This document shows positions 1 through 6,767 of a stretch of DNA of 13,641 nucleotides, in pieces. The notes below the pieces were generated by a model. It was not told the origin of the DNA. It ran no database searches and was given only the letters and a program-made list of their open reading frames with translations. Every line of letters begins with the position of its first letter. Position 1 is the stretch's first letter. A program made the translations under genes and the position numbers. Source of the DNA: Baffinella frigidus (Eukaryota; Cryptophyceae; Cryptomonadales; Baffinellaceae); the NCBI GenBank assembly GCA_026770585.1, contig MU646322.1, positions 451,428 through 465,068 of the forward strand, written 5' to 3'.

Positions 1-99
1 GGGGGGGGGGGGCAGGGGTGGCACCCGGAGCAGGTCGAGGTCGAAGGGGGCAGGGTGCGGGAACGGCAGAGAGGGGCGCGTGGAGGCGGCCTCAGGGTC
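1..99 (-). CDS. Exon (partial): DPEAASTRPSLPFPHPAPF
   Basis: Acceptor ACCTAAACCAG at 100, phase 0 in. It reads DPEAASTRPSLPFPHPAPF, then DLDLLRVPPLP, and a polyproline end given by the poly-G run at the window edge. The frame is open to position 1. The poly-G may be genuine or an assembly edge. Confidence 0.5.
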
Positions 100-319
100 C
101 TGGTTTAGGTTATGGGGTTGGTGGTTTGGGGTTTGTGGTGTGTGGTTTATGGTTTATGGTTTATGGTTTATGGTTTATGGTTTATGGTCTATGGTTTATG
201 GTTTATGGTTTATGGTTTATGGTTTATGGTTTATGGTTTATGGTTTAGGGGAGGCGACTGGCAGCGTGGGTGAGAGGGGTTGAGGGTTGAGGGTTGAGGG
301 TTTGGGGTTGAGGGTTTAC
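100..319. repeat. Intron of TTTATGG and TTGAGGG telomere-like heptamers
   Basis: Roughly fifteen consecutive GGTTTAT units (139-245) and a TTGAGGG run (283-318) fill an intron with clean GT..AG ends on the minus strand. TTTATGG differs by one base from TTTAGGG. Confidence 0.85.
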
Positions 320-391
320 GTCCGGTGGCGCGGGGGGGAGGAGGCTGAAGGAGTTGACCAGAGACATGAGCGCGAGGTTCACGCGCTCCAC
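320..391 (-). CDS. Exon: VERVNLALMSLVNSFSLLPP
   Basis: Acceptor CGCCACCCCAG and donor CCGGAC|GTAAAC bound exactly 24 codons (phase 0/0) reading VERVNLALMSLVNSFSLLPP, APPD. A helical segment of unknown family. The downstream intron (100-319) is composed almost wholly of telomere-like heptamers. Confidence 0.6.
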
Positions 392-417
392 CTGGGGTGG
401 CGTTGAGGGTTTGGGGT

Positions 418-851
418 TTAGCGCATCGACTTGGATCTACAGTCTCCGGAGTGTCGCAACGCAAAGTCGCGTTTCGAGTAGCGTCCAAGGGCTGGAACCT
501 CAGTGTCGTATCGCTGCAGAACCCGCTCCTCCTCCCACGCCCATCCGCCCTCCCCACCGCCCTCCCCCCCAGCCCCTCTTTCCCCCCAGCCTTCACTCCC
601 ACCTTGATCCCGGCGGCTCCACACGCCCCCCCCGCCCCCCTCCGCACCGCCCCCCTGCTGCGCCGGCGCTTGTCGGTGCTCCGGCTTTTGCCCGTGCGCC
701 GGCGCTTGTCGGTGCGGAGTGGGGCGGGGGGGGTGGAGGCGGGCGACGGAGCGGAGGAGGGGGCGCCAGGAGGGGCAGGCTTGTGAGAGGGGGAGGGCGA
801 GGGCGAGTGGGATGCCCGCGCTGCTCTCGGCCCATGCCTCGACGAGCCAGC
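418..851 (-). CDS. Exon, 3' end undefined: GWLVEAWAESSAGIPLALAL
   Basis: A strong acceptor (CCCCCCCCCGGCAG) at 852 opens a frame with no stop for about 430 nt, to a TAA at 418. It begins WLVEAWAESSAGIPLALALP then SWRPLLRSVARLHPP, passes a directly repeated 21-bp unit (HRQAPAHG / HRQAPAQQ, period 36 bp at 659-715) and a glycine-rich tract, and ends YDTEVPALGRYSKRDFALRH. Candidate donors in phase with 320-391 include GAG|GTTCCA near 503; none is decisive. Part of the G-rich middle may be intron. Confidence 0.5.
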
Positions 852-1021
852 CTGCCGGGGGGGGGTGGGGGGTCAGGGTTTCTACCTCTGCCTCACTCGG
901 TTCGACCGGCTATTCTCAAGTTGGCATGCTGGGTTTGCAGTAACCGTCAGCGTTCGCCGCTGTTTCGTTCTGTTCGCGTGAAAAAGAACATCAGGTTATG
1001 AGAAACACCGCTCTCCCGTAC

Positions 1022-1086
1022 CGTGTCCCAGCGCAATGGCGGTGGCGGCAAGCCGCCGCGACCCCCGACAGCCCCGGAAGCTCCCC
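1022..1086 (-). pseudogene. Frameshifted duplicate of exon 1201-1270
   Basis: About 195 bp downstream in the sense direction, a copy keeps the acceptor (GCAG) and donor (GTACGG) but lacks 5 bp in the alanine-rich part, so the frame breaks after GELPGLSGVAAA. Flanks are duplicated too (TTCTGTTCGCGTGA and AGGTTATGAGAAA at 969-1003 and 1160-1193). A CT microsatellite (1089-1148) separates the copies. Confidence 0.8.
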
Positions 1087-1200
1087 CTGCTCTCTCTCTC
1101 TCGCTCTCTCTCTCGCAGGCTCTCTCTCTTTCTCTTTCTCTTTCTCTCGCCATTGTCTCATTCTGTTCGCGTGACCCACAGGTTATGAGAAAACTCGTAC

Positions 1201-1270
1201 CGTGGCCCAGTGCAATGGCGGTGGCGGCGATGCGCGCCGCCGCGACCCCCGACAGCCCCGGCAGCTCCCC
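1201..1270 (-). CDS. Exon: helical repeat, GELPGLSGVAAARIAATAIA
   Basis: Acceptor CCGGACCCAG and donor CACG|GTACGA bound 23 codons plus one base: GELPGLSGVAAARIAATAIA, LGH. Phase 1 out fits the exon starting at 851 (LGH-G-WLVEAWAES). Its duplicate at 1022-1086 carries a 5-bp deletion. Confidence 0.65.
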
Positions 1271-1444
1271 CTGGGTCCGGATTTCGGGTTTCGGGGTTTG
1301 GGGGTCGGGAGTTAGGGTGTGGGGTTTAGTGCGGGTGAAGAGTTTGGAGTGGAGGATGTCTCGTCGGGGTATGGGTTGTGGGCTAGGAGTTACGGTTTCG
1401 GGTTTCGGGTTTAGTGAGTTCGGAGTTAGGATTTGTTGAGATAC

Positions 1445-1517
1445 CTCGCAGGCGCGCAGCAGCTCAGCCGCGAGCGTCCCGCAACCCCCCCCGAGCGCCA
1501 CCAGCACCAGCTCCTCC
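1445..1517 (-). CDS. Exon: helical repeat, EELVLVALGGGCGTLAAELL
   Basis: Acceptor GAAACCAG and donor TGCGAG|GTATCT are strong. One base plus 24 codons read EELVLVALGGGCGTLAAELL then RACE, an amphipathic ANK/ARM-like helix pair. Both flanking introns are telomere-like repeats. Phase 0 out, matching GELPGLSG in the next exon. Confidence 0.7.
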
Positions 1518-1666
1518 CTGGTTTCGTGTGTAGGGTTTGGGGTTTGGGGGCTGGGGTGTAGGGTGTAGGGTGAAGGTTTTGGGGTTTGGGGTGTGGGGTT
1601 TCGAGTGAAGGGTGTGGGGTTTAGGGCCTCGGGTCTCGGGTTTTGGGTCTCGGGGTTCGGGTTTAC
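1518..1666. repeat. Intron of telomere-like GGGTTTNGGG variants
   Basis: Degenerate GGTTTGGGG, GGGTGTAG and GGGTCTCGG heptamers/octamers lie between exons 1445-1517 and 1667-1830. The sense strand is C-rich, supplying pyrimidines before the acceptor. Confidence 0.8.
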
Positions 1667-1830
1667 AGCCCACGCGCGCGCGCCCCCTCCCCTCCCGCCG
1701 CGTCGTTCCCTCCTGACAAGCCACCCTCCACCTTGCTCCCGCCAGGCTCGACTGCGCCACCCGGGCCGATAGCGCAAGCGAGGGCGCGTGCGGCGGGTGC
1801 GTGCCCCTCCTCCCCCCCTCCAGCGGCGTG
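1667..1830 (-). CDS. Exon: HAAGGGEEGHAPAARALA
   Basis: Acceptor CTCCGGGCAG and donor GGGCT|GTAAAC bound 54 codons plus two bases. It begins HAAGGGEEGHAPAARALA, then CAIGPGGAVEPGGSKV and a glycine-rich tail. LACAIGPGGAV could be an ARM helix 1 start (AI..AGAI.PLV). The split Leu codon (CT|G) matches exon 1445-1517. A longer frame in another register reads through several introns and is not preferred. Confidence 0.6.
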
Positions 1831-1847
1831 CTGCCCGGAGGAGTGGG

Positions 1848-2074
1848 TTCAGGGTTTAGGGTGTAGAGTTTAGGGTTTAGGATTGAGGGTTTCGGGTTTT
1901 GGGTTTTGGGTTTCGGGTTTTGGGTTTCGGGTTCAAAGGTTTGGGTTTAAGGGTTGAGGGGTCAGGGTTTAAGACCAAGTTAGGATGCCCTGCTCCTCCC
2001 GCGCATTGGAGCCCTTTGTGCGTGGTTTTGACCATCAACCCTAAACCCTAAACCTTAAACCCCAAACCCCAAAC
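1848..2074. repeat. Intron with two opposed telomere-like arrays
   Basis: 1848-1970 carries TTTAGGG, TTTCGGG and TTTTGGG units. 2036-2074 carries CCCTAAA units in the opposite orientation. Between them lies ATTGGAGCCCTTTGTGC, related to exon motif AATGGCTCCAA. A possible ARM-like remnant (minus, about 1974-2010) reads GLQCAGGAGHPNL. Confidence 0.75.
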
Positions 2075-2116
2075 CGCGGAGGAGGCGATAGCAGAGGCGG
2101 GAGCGGAGGAGAGCGC
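2075..2116 (-). CDS. Micro-exon: ALSSAPASAIASSA
   Basis: Acceptor CTAAACCAG and donor GCG|GTTTGG bound 14 codons, phase 0/0, reading ALSSAPASAIASSA. It continues the alanine-rich helix of the previous exon. The downstream intron (1831-2074) begins with the one local array that is G-rich on the sense strand. Confidence 0.5.
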
Positions 2117-2203
2117 CTGGTTTAGAGTTCTGGTTTTTAGGTTTAGGGTTTGGGGTTTAGATTTTAGGGTATAGGGTTTGGGGTTTGGGGTTTAGGGGTT
2201 TAC

Positions 2204-2258
2204 GGCGGAGAGAGCGAGCAGCGCGATTGCCTCTTGGGCGTTGTGTGCGGCCACCCAC
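2204..2258 (-). CDS. Exon: armadillo-like repeat, WVAAHNAQEAIALLALSA
   Basis: Acceptor CTTAAACCAG and donor GCC|GTAAAC lie in telomere-like introns on both sides. One base plus 18 codons: WVAAHNAQEAIALLALSA. It is a clear paralogue of WKWLHRRAAHNA in the previous exon, sharing W, AAHNA and the following AI/IA helix. Phase fits both sides. Confidence 0.75.
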
Positions 2259-2461
2259 CTGGTTTAAGGTTTTGGGGTTTAGGGGTTTGAAGTTCCCCAG
2301 ATTTGACACGGTGGCTTTGGTGGGTTCGTCCGTACGGAACCCACTATCTCTAGTTTCCCAGGTTTAGCAACCCCCCGGTTCACACTTGCCTGATTTAGTC
2401 AGCAATCACCCGATTTAGTCAACCGTCGCCACCTAAACCCTAAAGCTAAAGGGGCGCATAC

Positions 2462-2557
2462 AGGGACTGGGTGGCGAGAGCGGCGAGGTGGGTCGCGATG
2501 GAGTCTTTGGAGCCATTCCACGCGTTGTGCGCCGCGCGCCGGTGGAGCCATTTCCAC
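2462..2557 (-). CDS. Exon: armadillo-like repeat, WKWLHRRAAHNA
   Basis: Acceptor CTCGCAG and donor TCCCT|GTATGC. One base plus 31 codons plus two bases read WKWLHRRAAHNAWNGSKD then SIATHLAALATQS. The AAHNA..xSK.SIA pattern resembles the ARM helix 3 / next helix 1 junction (LAAHNA.NK.AI). The split Leu codon (CT|G) matches the start of exon 2204-2258, which repeats the motif as WVAAHNAQEAIALL. Confidence 0.75.
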
Positions 2558-2657
2558 CTGCGAGGAGCCACGAGCGCAGTTGAGTAATATTATTACTTAA
2601 TCGCGAAAGTTGAGTAATGACGGAGTGACCACTCTACCACATATGCCGCAAAAAAAC

Positions 2658-2863
2658 AGTGGACCACATTCCTGGAAGCGCGCGAGCTTGGCAGCCCTGT
2701 CGAGCTGCAAGGGAGCCTCCGTGACGGGTCCAGGTCTCCTTCCAGCGGCCCTTGCATCCGCAGCCTCGAGTGCGCGTTGCAAGCGCTGGTGGACGTCCGA
2801 CATGGGGAAGAGAGAGAAGCCTTGGCAGCGCACAGAGCCTTGTAGCAGGCGGGCAACCGTCTG
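2658..2863 (-). CDS. Exon: helical, QTVARLLQGS ... KLARFQECGP
   Basis: Acceptor CGCCTCCTAG at 2864, phase 0 in. It reads QTVARLLQGSVRCQGF, then VHQRLQRALEAADARAAG and LQLDRAAKLARFQECGP. A donor ACT|GTTTTT at 2657 gives phase 2, joining to G|TGG of the next exon as ECGPL-WKWLHRRAAHN, an ARM-like helix 3. Without that splice the frame runs on through C-rich CGPLFFCGICGR to a TAA at 2597, so a small separate 68-residue protein starting at an ATG (2803) is the alternative. Confidence 0.55.
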
Positions 2864-3367
2864 CTAGGAGGCGGTGAGTATGCTGCCTCGGGGGGGGAGA
2901 GCAGTCGAACCCGTGAAACGGGTGTGTCTTGGAAGGAAGTAAAAGTCAACTGGGCGAACACTTTAGACGTTGTCTGAACAGTTCCTGGATTCCTTATGTT
3001 CGAATCAAGTAATCTGCTACGGCGGTTGACAATCTGCTACGGTTGACAAATCTTCCGTGACGCTCACGCAGGGGACCAGAGCCGGAACAGACACCAGACC
3101 CACTGCACGCAACTTCACACCATACATGCGACATACGTCATTTGCTTCTGATCAACTCCACAGCATAAATCATACGTACTTTGCTTCTGATCAACTTTAC
3201 AACATAAATAAAACATTTGCCGTCCGCTGTTTAACGAGGGGGGCTCTCACGCGCTGAAGTACACACACAACCCTGCAATATTCATCAACTTTACAACACA
3301 CATGCGGCATAAGTCATTTGCTGCCAACCAAGCTCGATCCAGTGGCGCGGGGCTCTCACGCGCTGAC
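2864..3367. other. Intron with short tandem repeats
   Basis: A 39-bp unit is repeated at 3141 and 3180 (TTTGCTTCTGATCAACT ... ACAGCATAAAT) with a partial third copy near 3285-3325. GGGCTCTCACGCGCTGA occurs at about 3241 and 3350, and ACGGTTGACAA-type sequence twice at 3020-3050. Hairpin ACCCGT-GAA-ACGGGT lies at 2909-2923. No gene was seen. Confidence 0.5.
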
Positions 3368-3445
3368 GTTTCCCGAAGCAGCCGCAAAGGCCATGCCAAC
3401 CTCCAGATCGCGCTGGGTCCCCACCCCCGCGGCGGCTGCCATCAC
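3368..3445 (-). CDS. Exon: VMAAAAGVGTQRDLEVG
   Basis: Acceptor GGAAACAG and donor GGAAAC|GTCAGC bound exactly 26 codons, phase 0/0: VMAAAAGVGTQRDLEVG then MAFAAASGN. Alanine-rich helix, probably part of a helical repeat, with no family signature. It is in phase with 3871-3919 before and 2658-2863 after. Telomere-like repeat lies immediately upstream. Confidence 0.6.
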
Positions 3446-3455
3446 CTGTTTCCGG

Positions 3456-3835
3456 GTTTCGGATTCAGGGTTTAGGGTTTAGGGTTTAGGGTTCAGGGGG
3501 TTGGGGTTTGGGGTTTGGGTTTAAGGGGTTGGGGTTTAGGTTTTAGGATTTGGGGTTTAGGGTTTGGGGTTTAGGGGTGAGTGTTTGCGCGGCGTGCCTA
3601 GCCCCGCGGCGGCAGCAATAACCTAGTTTAAGCTTTGGGGTTTAGGGTTTCGGAGTTGGGGTTTAGGGATTGGTTTTTTTTTTTTGGTTTGTGGTTTTGG
3701 GGTTTGGGGTTTGGAGAATGGAGGCTGGAGTTGAGTGTTTGATGTTTAGTGTTTAGTGTTTAGTGTTCAGTGTTTAGTGTTTAGTGTTTAGTGTTGATGG
3801 TTTAGGGTTCAGGGTTCAGCTTTAAGAGAATGGGG
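3456..3835. repeat. Telomere-like arrays with TTTAGGG and TTTAGTG sub-blocks
   Basis: TTTAGGG units dominate 3464-3585. 3740-3795 is a homogeneous TTTAGTG (GTTTAGT) run, and a poly-T tract lies at 3673-3685. The truncated exon copy 3584-3622 sits between the blocks. Confidence 0.85.
3584..3622 (-). pseudogene. Truncated copy of the 5' end of exon 3368-3445
   Basis: Acceptor AAACTAG is followed by VIAAAAGLGTPRK, matching VMAAAAGVGTQRD at the start of the complete exon about 180 bp downstream. It then merges into telomere-like repeat with no donor. Confidence 0.6.
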
Positions 3836-3870
3836 CTCAGGGGATAACCTGTGCGGCTATGCGGCCTGAC

Positions 3871-3919
3871 GCGGCGGTCGCGTAGCGCTTCTTTCGCCAG
3901 GTTGTGAGGCCTCCTCCAC
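3871..3919 (-). CDS. Exon (tentative): WRRPHNLAKEALRDRR
   Basis: Acceptor CGACGTTTCAG, then one base plus 16 codons reading WRRPHNLAKEALRDRR to a donor CGC|GTCAGG. LW..P.NLA..AL is ARM-like and begins with the same G|TGG split codon as exons 2462-2557 and 2204-2258. A second donor (ACAG|GTTATC at 3848) would lengthen the exon to 3849-3919 but breaks phase with the next exon. Confidence 0.45.
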
Positions 3920-4084
3920 CTGAAACGTCGAGGAGTCATCTCGGACGTTTGTGCGGTGTTCGGGGGGGGGGGCATAGTGCGCGAGAGAGCGAGCTAGATA
4001 GAGAGTGGTCATCGAGAACGAGGGGGTTGGGGTGGGGTATGTTGAGGTTGGTGTGGGGTGGGGTTGGTGTGGGGTGTGGGGGGT

Positions 4085-4136
4085 GGGGGGAGTGAGTGCG
4101 AGAGAGAGAGAGGACATAGAGGACAGAGCGAGATGG

Positions 4137-4178
<42 letters not shown>

Positions 4179-4265
4179 GTGTGTGCGTGAGAGAGAGAGG
4201 AGAAAGAGAGAGCAAGAGCGAAAGAAAGAGAAAAAGAGAGAGAGATTGCGAGAGAAAAATGGTGC
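4085..4265. repeat. GA-rich / (GT)n / GA-rich microsatellite
   Basis: A run of about 25 GT dinucleotides (4139-4189, a few CG interruptions) is flanked by AG-rich tracts (about 4095-4130 and 4189-4265). It lies in the long minus-strand intron 3920-5116. Long frames across it are products of the repeat. Confidence 0.9.
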
Positions 4266-4441
4266 GAGAGGGAGTGGACACAGAGAACGAAGGGGGGGGG
4301 GGGGAAGAGAGATAGCAAGAGAAAACTACAGCAAACCGATCCTTCAATACCTCCGCGGGACCGCAGGTCGAACCGCAGCAAATCACGCAGCAGCCGATGC
4401 GCCGCCTCTCTTCCCATCAGATCCCCTTCCCCACCACCTTC

Positions 4442-5108
4442 TGTTTGGGGTTAAGGGGGTTTTAGGGTTGAGGATTTAGGGACCCCGCCCCTTCACCATC
4501 CCCCTTCCCGCCCCCCTCCGCCCCAGGTTTGGGGTTTAGGATTTAGGGTGTGGGGTTTAGGGTTTAGGTTGAGGGTTTGAGGTTTGGGGTTTGGGTTTGG
4601 GGTTTGGGATTTGGGGTATAGTGTTTATCGTTTAGGGTTTAAGGTTCCGGGTTTTAGGTTTTAGGTTTTAGGTTTAGGGTTTAGGGTTTAGGGATAGGAT
4701 TTAGGATTTAGGGTTTAGGGTTTAGGATTTAGGATTTAGGATTTAGGGCTCAGGGTTTAGGCTTTAGGCAACAACCTGTGCGGATCGAGGGAGCATGCCC
4801 GCGCAGCGGGATCTCGTTATCGCGGTCAAAAGTTGACGGCCCACCGTCAACTTTGGCGAGTGTTGCACGGCCCGCCTCCGTGTTCCTGTCGTGACTGTCC
4901 GAGGATTGTGCAGCTCCTGGTCCACGTTTCGGGTCAGGGTTTAGGGTTTAGGGTTTAGGGTTTAGGGTTTAGGGTTTAGGGTGTAGGGTTTGGGGTTTAG
5001 TGTTTAGTGTTTAATGTTTAGTGCTTAGGTTTTAGGGTTTGGGGTTTAATGTTTAGGGTCTAGGGTTTAGAGTTCAGGGGTTGGGGTTTACGTTTCGGGT
5101 CAGGGACG
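4442..5108. repeat. TTTAGGG arrays flanking candidate exon 4776-4916
   Basis: 4526-4768 and 4926-5108 contain many perfect TTTAGGG units (for example 4936-4982) plus TTTAGGA, TTTAGTG and TTTTAGG variants. They are interstitial: GC-rich unique sequence continues on both sides. Confidence 0.9.
4776..4916 (-). CDS. Candidate exon of unresolved phase, containing an inverted repeat
   Basis: Acceptor GTGGACCAG and donor GCACAG|GTTGTT bound 141 nt (47 codons) lying between two telomere-like arrays. Two minus frames are open: one starts ELHNPRTVTTGTRRAVQ, the other ends NEIPLRGHAPSIRTG. The donor region (CGCACAGGTT) resembles that of the 3849-3919 stretch. It does not fit the phase of its proposed neighbours, so it may be an alternative or dead exon. 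AAAGTTGACGG (4829-4839) and CCGTCAACTTT (4844-4854) form a perfect 11-bp inverted repeat within it. Confidence 0.35.
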
Positions 5109-5116
5109 TCTTTCAC

Positions 5117-5241
5117 CTCTCGGGCATCAGCAGGAGAGACACGACTACGCGGGTAGGGTTGCAGGCTTTAGAAATCCCCACTCTCACGGCGTGAGCGTTG
5201 GGTTGGAGCCATTTATGCCATCTTAAGCCTTGGTTTGATGC
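5117..5241 (-). CDS. Exon: armadillo-like helical repeat, WHKWLQPNAHAV
   Basis: Acceptor GCTATTTAG and donor GAGAG|GTGAAAG bound 41 codons plus two bases. It encodes ASNQGLRWHKWLQPNAHAV then RVGISKACNPTRVVVSLLL. W-x-K-W-L..NAH parallels WKWLHRRAAHNA in exon 2462-2557, and this resembles the third helix of ARM repeats (LWNLA.N). Phase 2 out fits the exon at 3919 across a 1.2-kb intron of telomere-like and GT repeats. Confidence 0.6.
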
Positions 5242-5254
5242 CTAAATAGCATGT

Positions 5255-5300
5255 CCTTGTTTATCTTAATCTTATCTTGATAACGTTAAGATAAGCAAGG
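5255..5300. repeat. Hairpin CCTTGTTTATCTTAA / TTAAGATAAGCAAGG
   Basis: 15-bp arms with one mismatch surround a 16-nt AT-rich loop, with weaker flanking pairing (TCTTAAGCCT and AAGGCTAAGA). It lies between two candidate exons of the minus-strand gene. Confidence 0.55.
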
Positions 5301-5343
5301 AAGGCTAAGATATCAAAGAGTATCAAATCTCTAAAGCCCGAAC

Positions 5344-5474
5344 CGGCTCCTGCGTAGGACTCTCGACCTTCTGGATCGCCGAGACAGGAAACGAGGTATG
5401 CAACCATGGAGGGTGCACTTCGTGAAGCGATATCTTGATTGGGTTTTCTGGATCAAGCGGGAAGTGGGGGTCCA
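5344..5474 (-). CDS. Exon (tentative): DPHFPLDPENPIKISLHEV
   Basis: The minus frame is open from the TIR element's edge to a TGA near 5329. It reads DPHFPLDPENPIKISLHEV, then HPPWLHTSFPVSAIQK. It begins exactly where the element ends and is in phase with exon 5668-5932 if 5475-5667 is an intron. Donors AAG|GTCGAG (end 5368) and CCG|GTTCGG (end 5344) both give phase 0 into the next exon. No family was recognised. Confidence 0.45.
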
Positions 5475-5661
5475 CTCAAGAATGCTGGAGGATCTTTTCT
5501 TCATGTGAAGTTGTAAATGTTTGTGCCAGGATAACGTAGCCAACCTCGTGACTGGGCTAATTTCGCCCAGTTACGTGACCAAACTCACGAAAGTTACTAC
5601 AAAAATGCCCACTTATAAAAGAAAACGGTTTGAAATAGGCCCCTCTAGCATTCTCGTGTGG
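5472..5661. mobile_element. TIR element copy 1, introner-like
   Basis: A 190-bp element with about 20-bp terminal inverted repeats: CCACTCAAGAATGCTGGAGG on the left, and the complement of CCACACGAGAATGCTAGAGG on the right. A diverged inverted copy lies at 12193-12383. On the minus strand a GTACAC donor sits directly outside one end and CTTGAG|TGG lies inside the other TIR; removing 5475-5667 joins two open frames in phase. A 2-bp AC duplication flanks it at best. No transposase is encoded. Known algal introners are short non-autonomous DNA elements of this kind; intron function here is inferred. Confidence 0.65.
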
Positions 5662-5932
5662 GTGTACCAGGGCGATCGGCGGGATTCAGCCCCCGCGGTT
5701 CCTCAGAGAGCAGCGCGCCGAAGAACGGATTCCACACCATGAACCTCCCATCCACCACGCTCATCCCGTCGTTGGCCTTGGGTTCCGAGGCGGGCGCGTC
5801 ATTGGAGCCATTTGTGGCGAGCGCATGCTCGTCCTGAAGCGGGCCCGTCCAGAGGAGGGGGAAGCGCGCGGGGAGGAGGGGGGCGAGGGGGACGTAGTCG
5901 CGCGGCGTGCACCCACGCGCGTCGCGCCCCGC
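5645..5932 (-). CDS. Exon: ankyrin end and C-terminal part, RDARGCTPRDY
   Basis: Acceptor CTCGCATCAG at 5933, phase 0 in. The frame is open for 95 codons to a TAG at 5645. It begins AGRDARGCTPRDY (end of an ANK repeat), continues VPLAPLLPARFPLLW, then NGSNDAPASEP and VVDGRFMVWNPFFGALL. The last codons (T-R-E-C-stop) are encoded by the terminal inverted repeat of the element at 5472-5661. Alternatively a donor CCTG|GTACAC at 5667 ends the exon at 5668 and the element is spliced out. No ATG is needed in either model. Confidence 0.7.
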   Translation of the reverse strand, partial: AGRDARGCTPRDYVPLAPLLPARFPLLWTGPLQDEHALATNGSNDAPASEPKANDGMSVVDGRFMVWNPFFGALLSEEPRGLNPADRPGTPTREC

Positions 5933-5950
5933 CTGATGCGAGGAGTTTAA

Positions 5951-6073
5951 CAGTCATTTGTAGCGTTGTAAAGACAGTTGTAGAGTTGTTTAGTCAGTTG
6001 TAGAGTTTTACATGTAGTTGTAGAGTTGTACAGTTAGTTGTAGAGTTGTAGAGTTAGTTGTGGAGTTAGTTGA
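5951..6073. repeat. Minisatellite, AGTTGTAGAGTTGTA units
   Basis: About six degenerate units of roughly 18-20 nt (plus strand (C/T)AGTTGTAGAGTTGTA) lie exactly between two copies of the RDARG exon. No coding meaning was found. Confidence 0.7.
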
Positions 6074-6118
6074 GGGGGCGTAGGCGCGCGGCGTGTACCC
6101 GCGCGCGTCACGCCCCAA
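6073..6118 (-). pseudogene. Extra copy 2 of the RDARG ankyrin-start exon
   Basis: Acceptor GGCCTGCAG is followed in phase 0 by LGRDARGYTPRAYAPS, then the exon dissolves into the CAACTNTAC minisatellite. It matches AGRDARGCTPRDYVPL at 5932. No donor is apparent. Confidence 0.5.
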
Positions 6119-6221
6119 CTGCAGGCCCGCCCCTCCCTCAGATCCGCTACTAGTCGATTGTACACGCGGGATCGCAGTACACGTGTAAAACACCCAGGTA
6201 CAAAACGTTGTGTAATTTGAG

Positions 6222-6256
6222 CGCTCGGGCGTGCACCCGCGCGCGTCGCGCTCCGT
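6222..6256 (-). pseudogene. Extra copy 1 of the RDARG ankyrin-start exon
   Basis: Acceptor CCTCGCATCAG is followed in phase 0 by TERDARGCTPE, after which the sequence leaves the pattern. It shares TCCTCGCATCAG and the next ~30 nt with the functional-looking exon at 5932. It is either a decayed duplicate or an alternative exon start. Confidence 0.5.
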
Positions 6257-6374
6257 CTGATGCGAGGATCCGCGGCTCGAGTTGGAGATCCCGGGAGGAG
6301 GAGGGACAGCGTTTGGTTTTGGTACAAAGGCAGCTTTTGGGCGCAGGTGTTCATTGGAGGAGGAGGAGGGCTAC

Positions 6375-6496
6375 CTGGTCAGGCGAGACCCCAGCGAGCA
6401 GCAGATCCCTCACAACCTGTACCCGCCCCTTCGCCACCGCCGCGTGCCACGCACTCATCCCGCCCGGCCCCCACACGCCCCACCCCCCCTCTGATC
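6375..6496 (-). CDS. Exon: ankyrin repeat (clearest in the window)
   Basis: Acceptor CTAAATCAG and donor GACCAG|GTAGCC bound two bases plus 40 codons. After a glycine/tryptophan-rich lead it reads GMSAWHAAVAKGRVQVV then RDLLLAGVSPDQ, a textbook ANK repeat (G.SA.HAAV..G...VV..LL.AG..P). It ends in phase 0, joining directly to RDARGCTP in the next exon, which completes the ANK beta-turn. The upstream intron (6497-6767) carries TTTAGGG-like repeats and two GGCGGGCCC motifs. Confidence 0.85.
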
Positions 6497-6767
6497 CTGA
6501 TTTAGGGGTTTAGGGCTTAGGCGGGCCCTTGCTATGATCCTGAGGTGGGCCCGCGGTTTGATCCTCCCGTCCCACCCGGTCCCAACAAGCCCCACTCCCC
6601 GCCTGTAAGAAAGTCAACTTTTAGATGCCGGCTTATTTGGACGAGACCTGGTACAAATTTTACAATATATACATGGCTTTGAAATCCTTTTAAAACACTG
6701 GTTGTAATGTTTTGTACCAGCGTCGCGTTCAGATAAGTCCACCGGGAATGTAGGCTTTCGACATTAC

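Noticed and set aside
1-12. Poly-G run as a functional feature
   Set aside because: It lies at the window edge, is compatible with a polyproline-coding end on the minus strand or an assembly artefact, and cannot be interpreted further.
139-245. CRISPR array
   Set aside because: The repeats are contiguous heptamers with no spacers, in a eukaryotic-type context.
18-283. Plus-strand frames reading VYGLWFMVYGLWFMV
   Set aside because: They translate the TTTATGG telomere-like array in different registers; both registers are open only because the unit has no stop.
947-1777. 276-codon minus-strand frame rich in NPKPxTPNP
   Set aside because: It reads through three introns of CCCNAAA repeats, giving the proline/asparagine/lysine text; only the pieces at 1201-1270 and 1445-1517 look like coding sequence in this register.
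2597-2803. Separate 68-residue zinc-ribbon protein (CGPLFFCGICGR)
   Set aside because: Possible, but the cysteine-rich end lies beyond a phase-matching donor and the sequence becomes AT-rich there; treated as intron read-through, with the alternative noted at exon 2658-2863.
2990-3010. Possible tRNA T-arm (GTTCGAATC)
   Set aside because: No matching acceptor stem, D-arm or anticodon arm could be folded around it.
3857-4479. Several frames (plus VCVCVCVC, minus THTHTHT and LSLSLSL)
   Set aside because: Microsatellite translations of the GT and GA tracts.
4930-4985. True chromosome end or telomere
   Set aside because: Arrays are short, degenerate and flanked on both sides by exons, so they are interstitial.
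5331-5543. 70-codon minus frame (ATLSWHKHLQLH...)
   Set aside because: Its first part lies inside the TIR element and is only partly conserved in copy 2, with a stop; the other register from 5474 reads more like protein.
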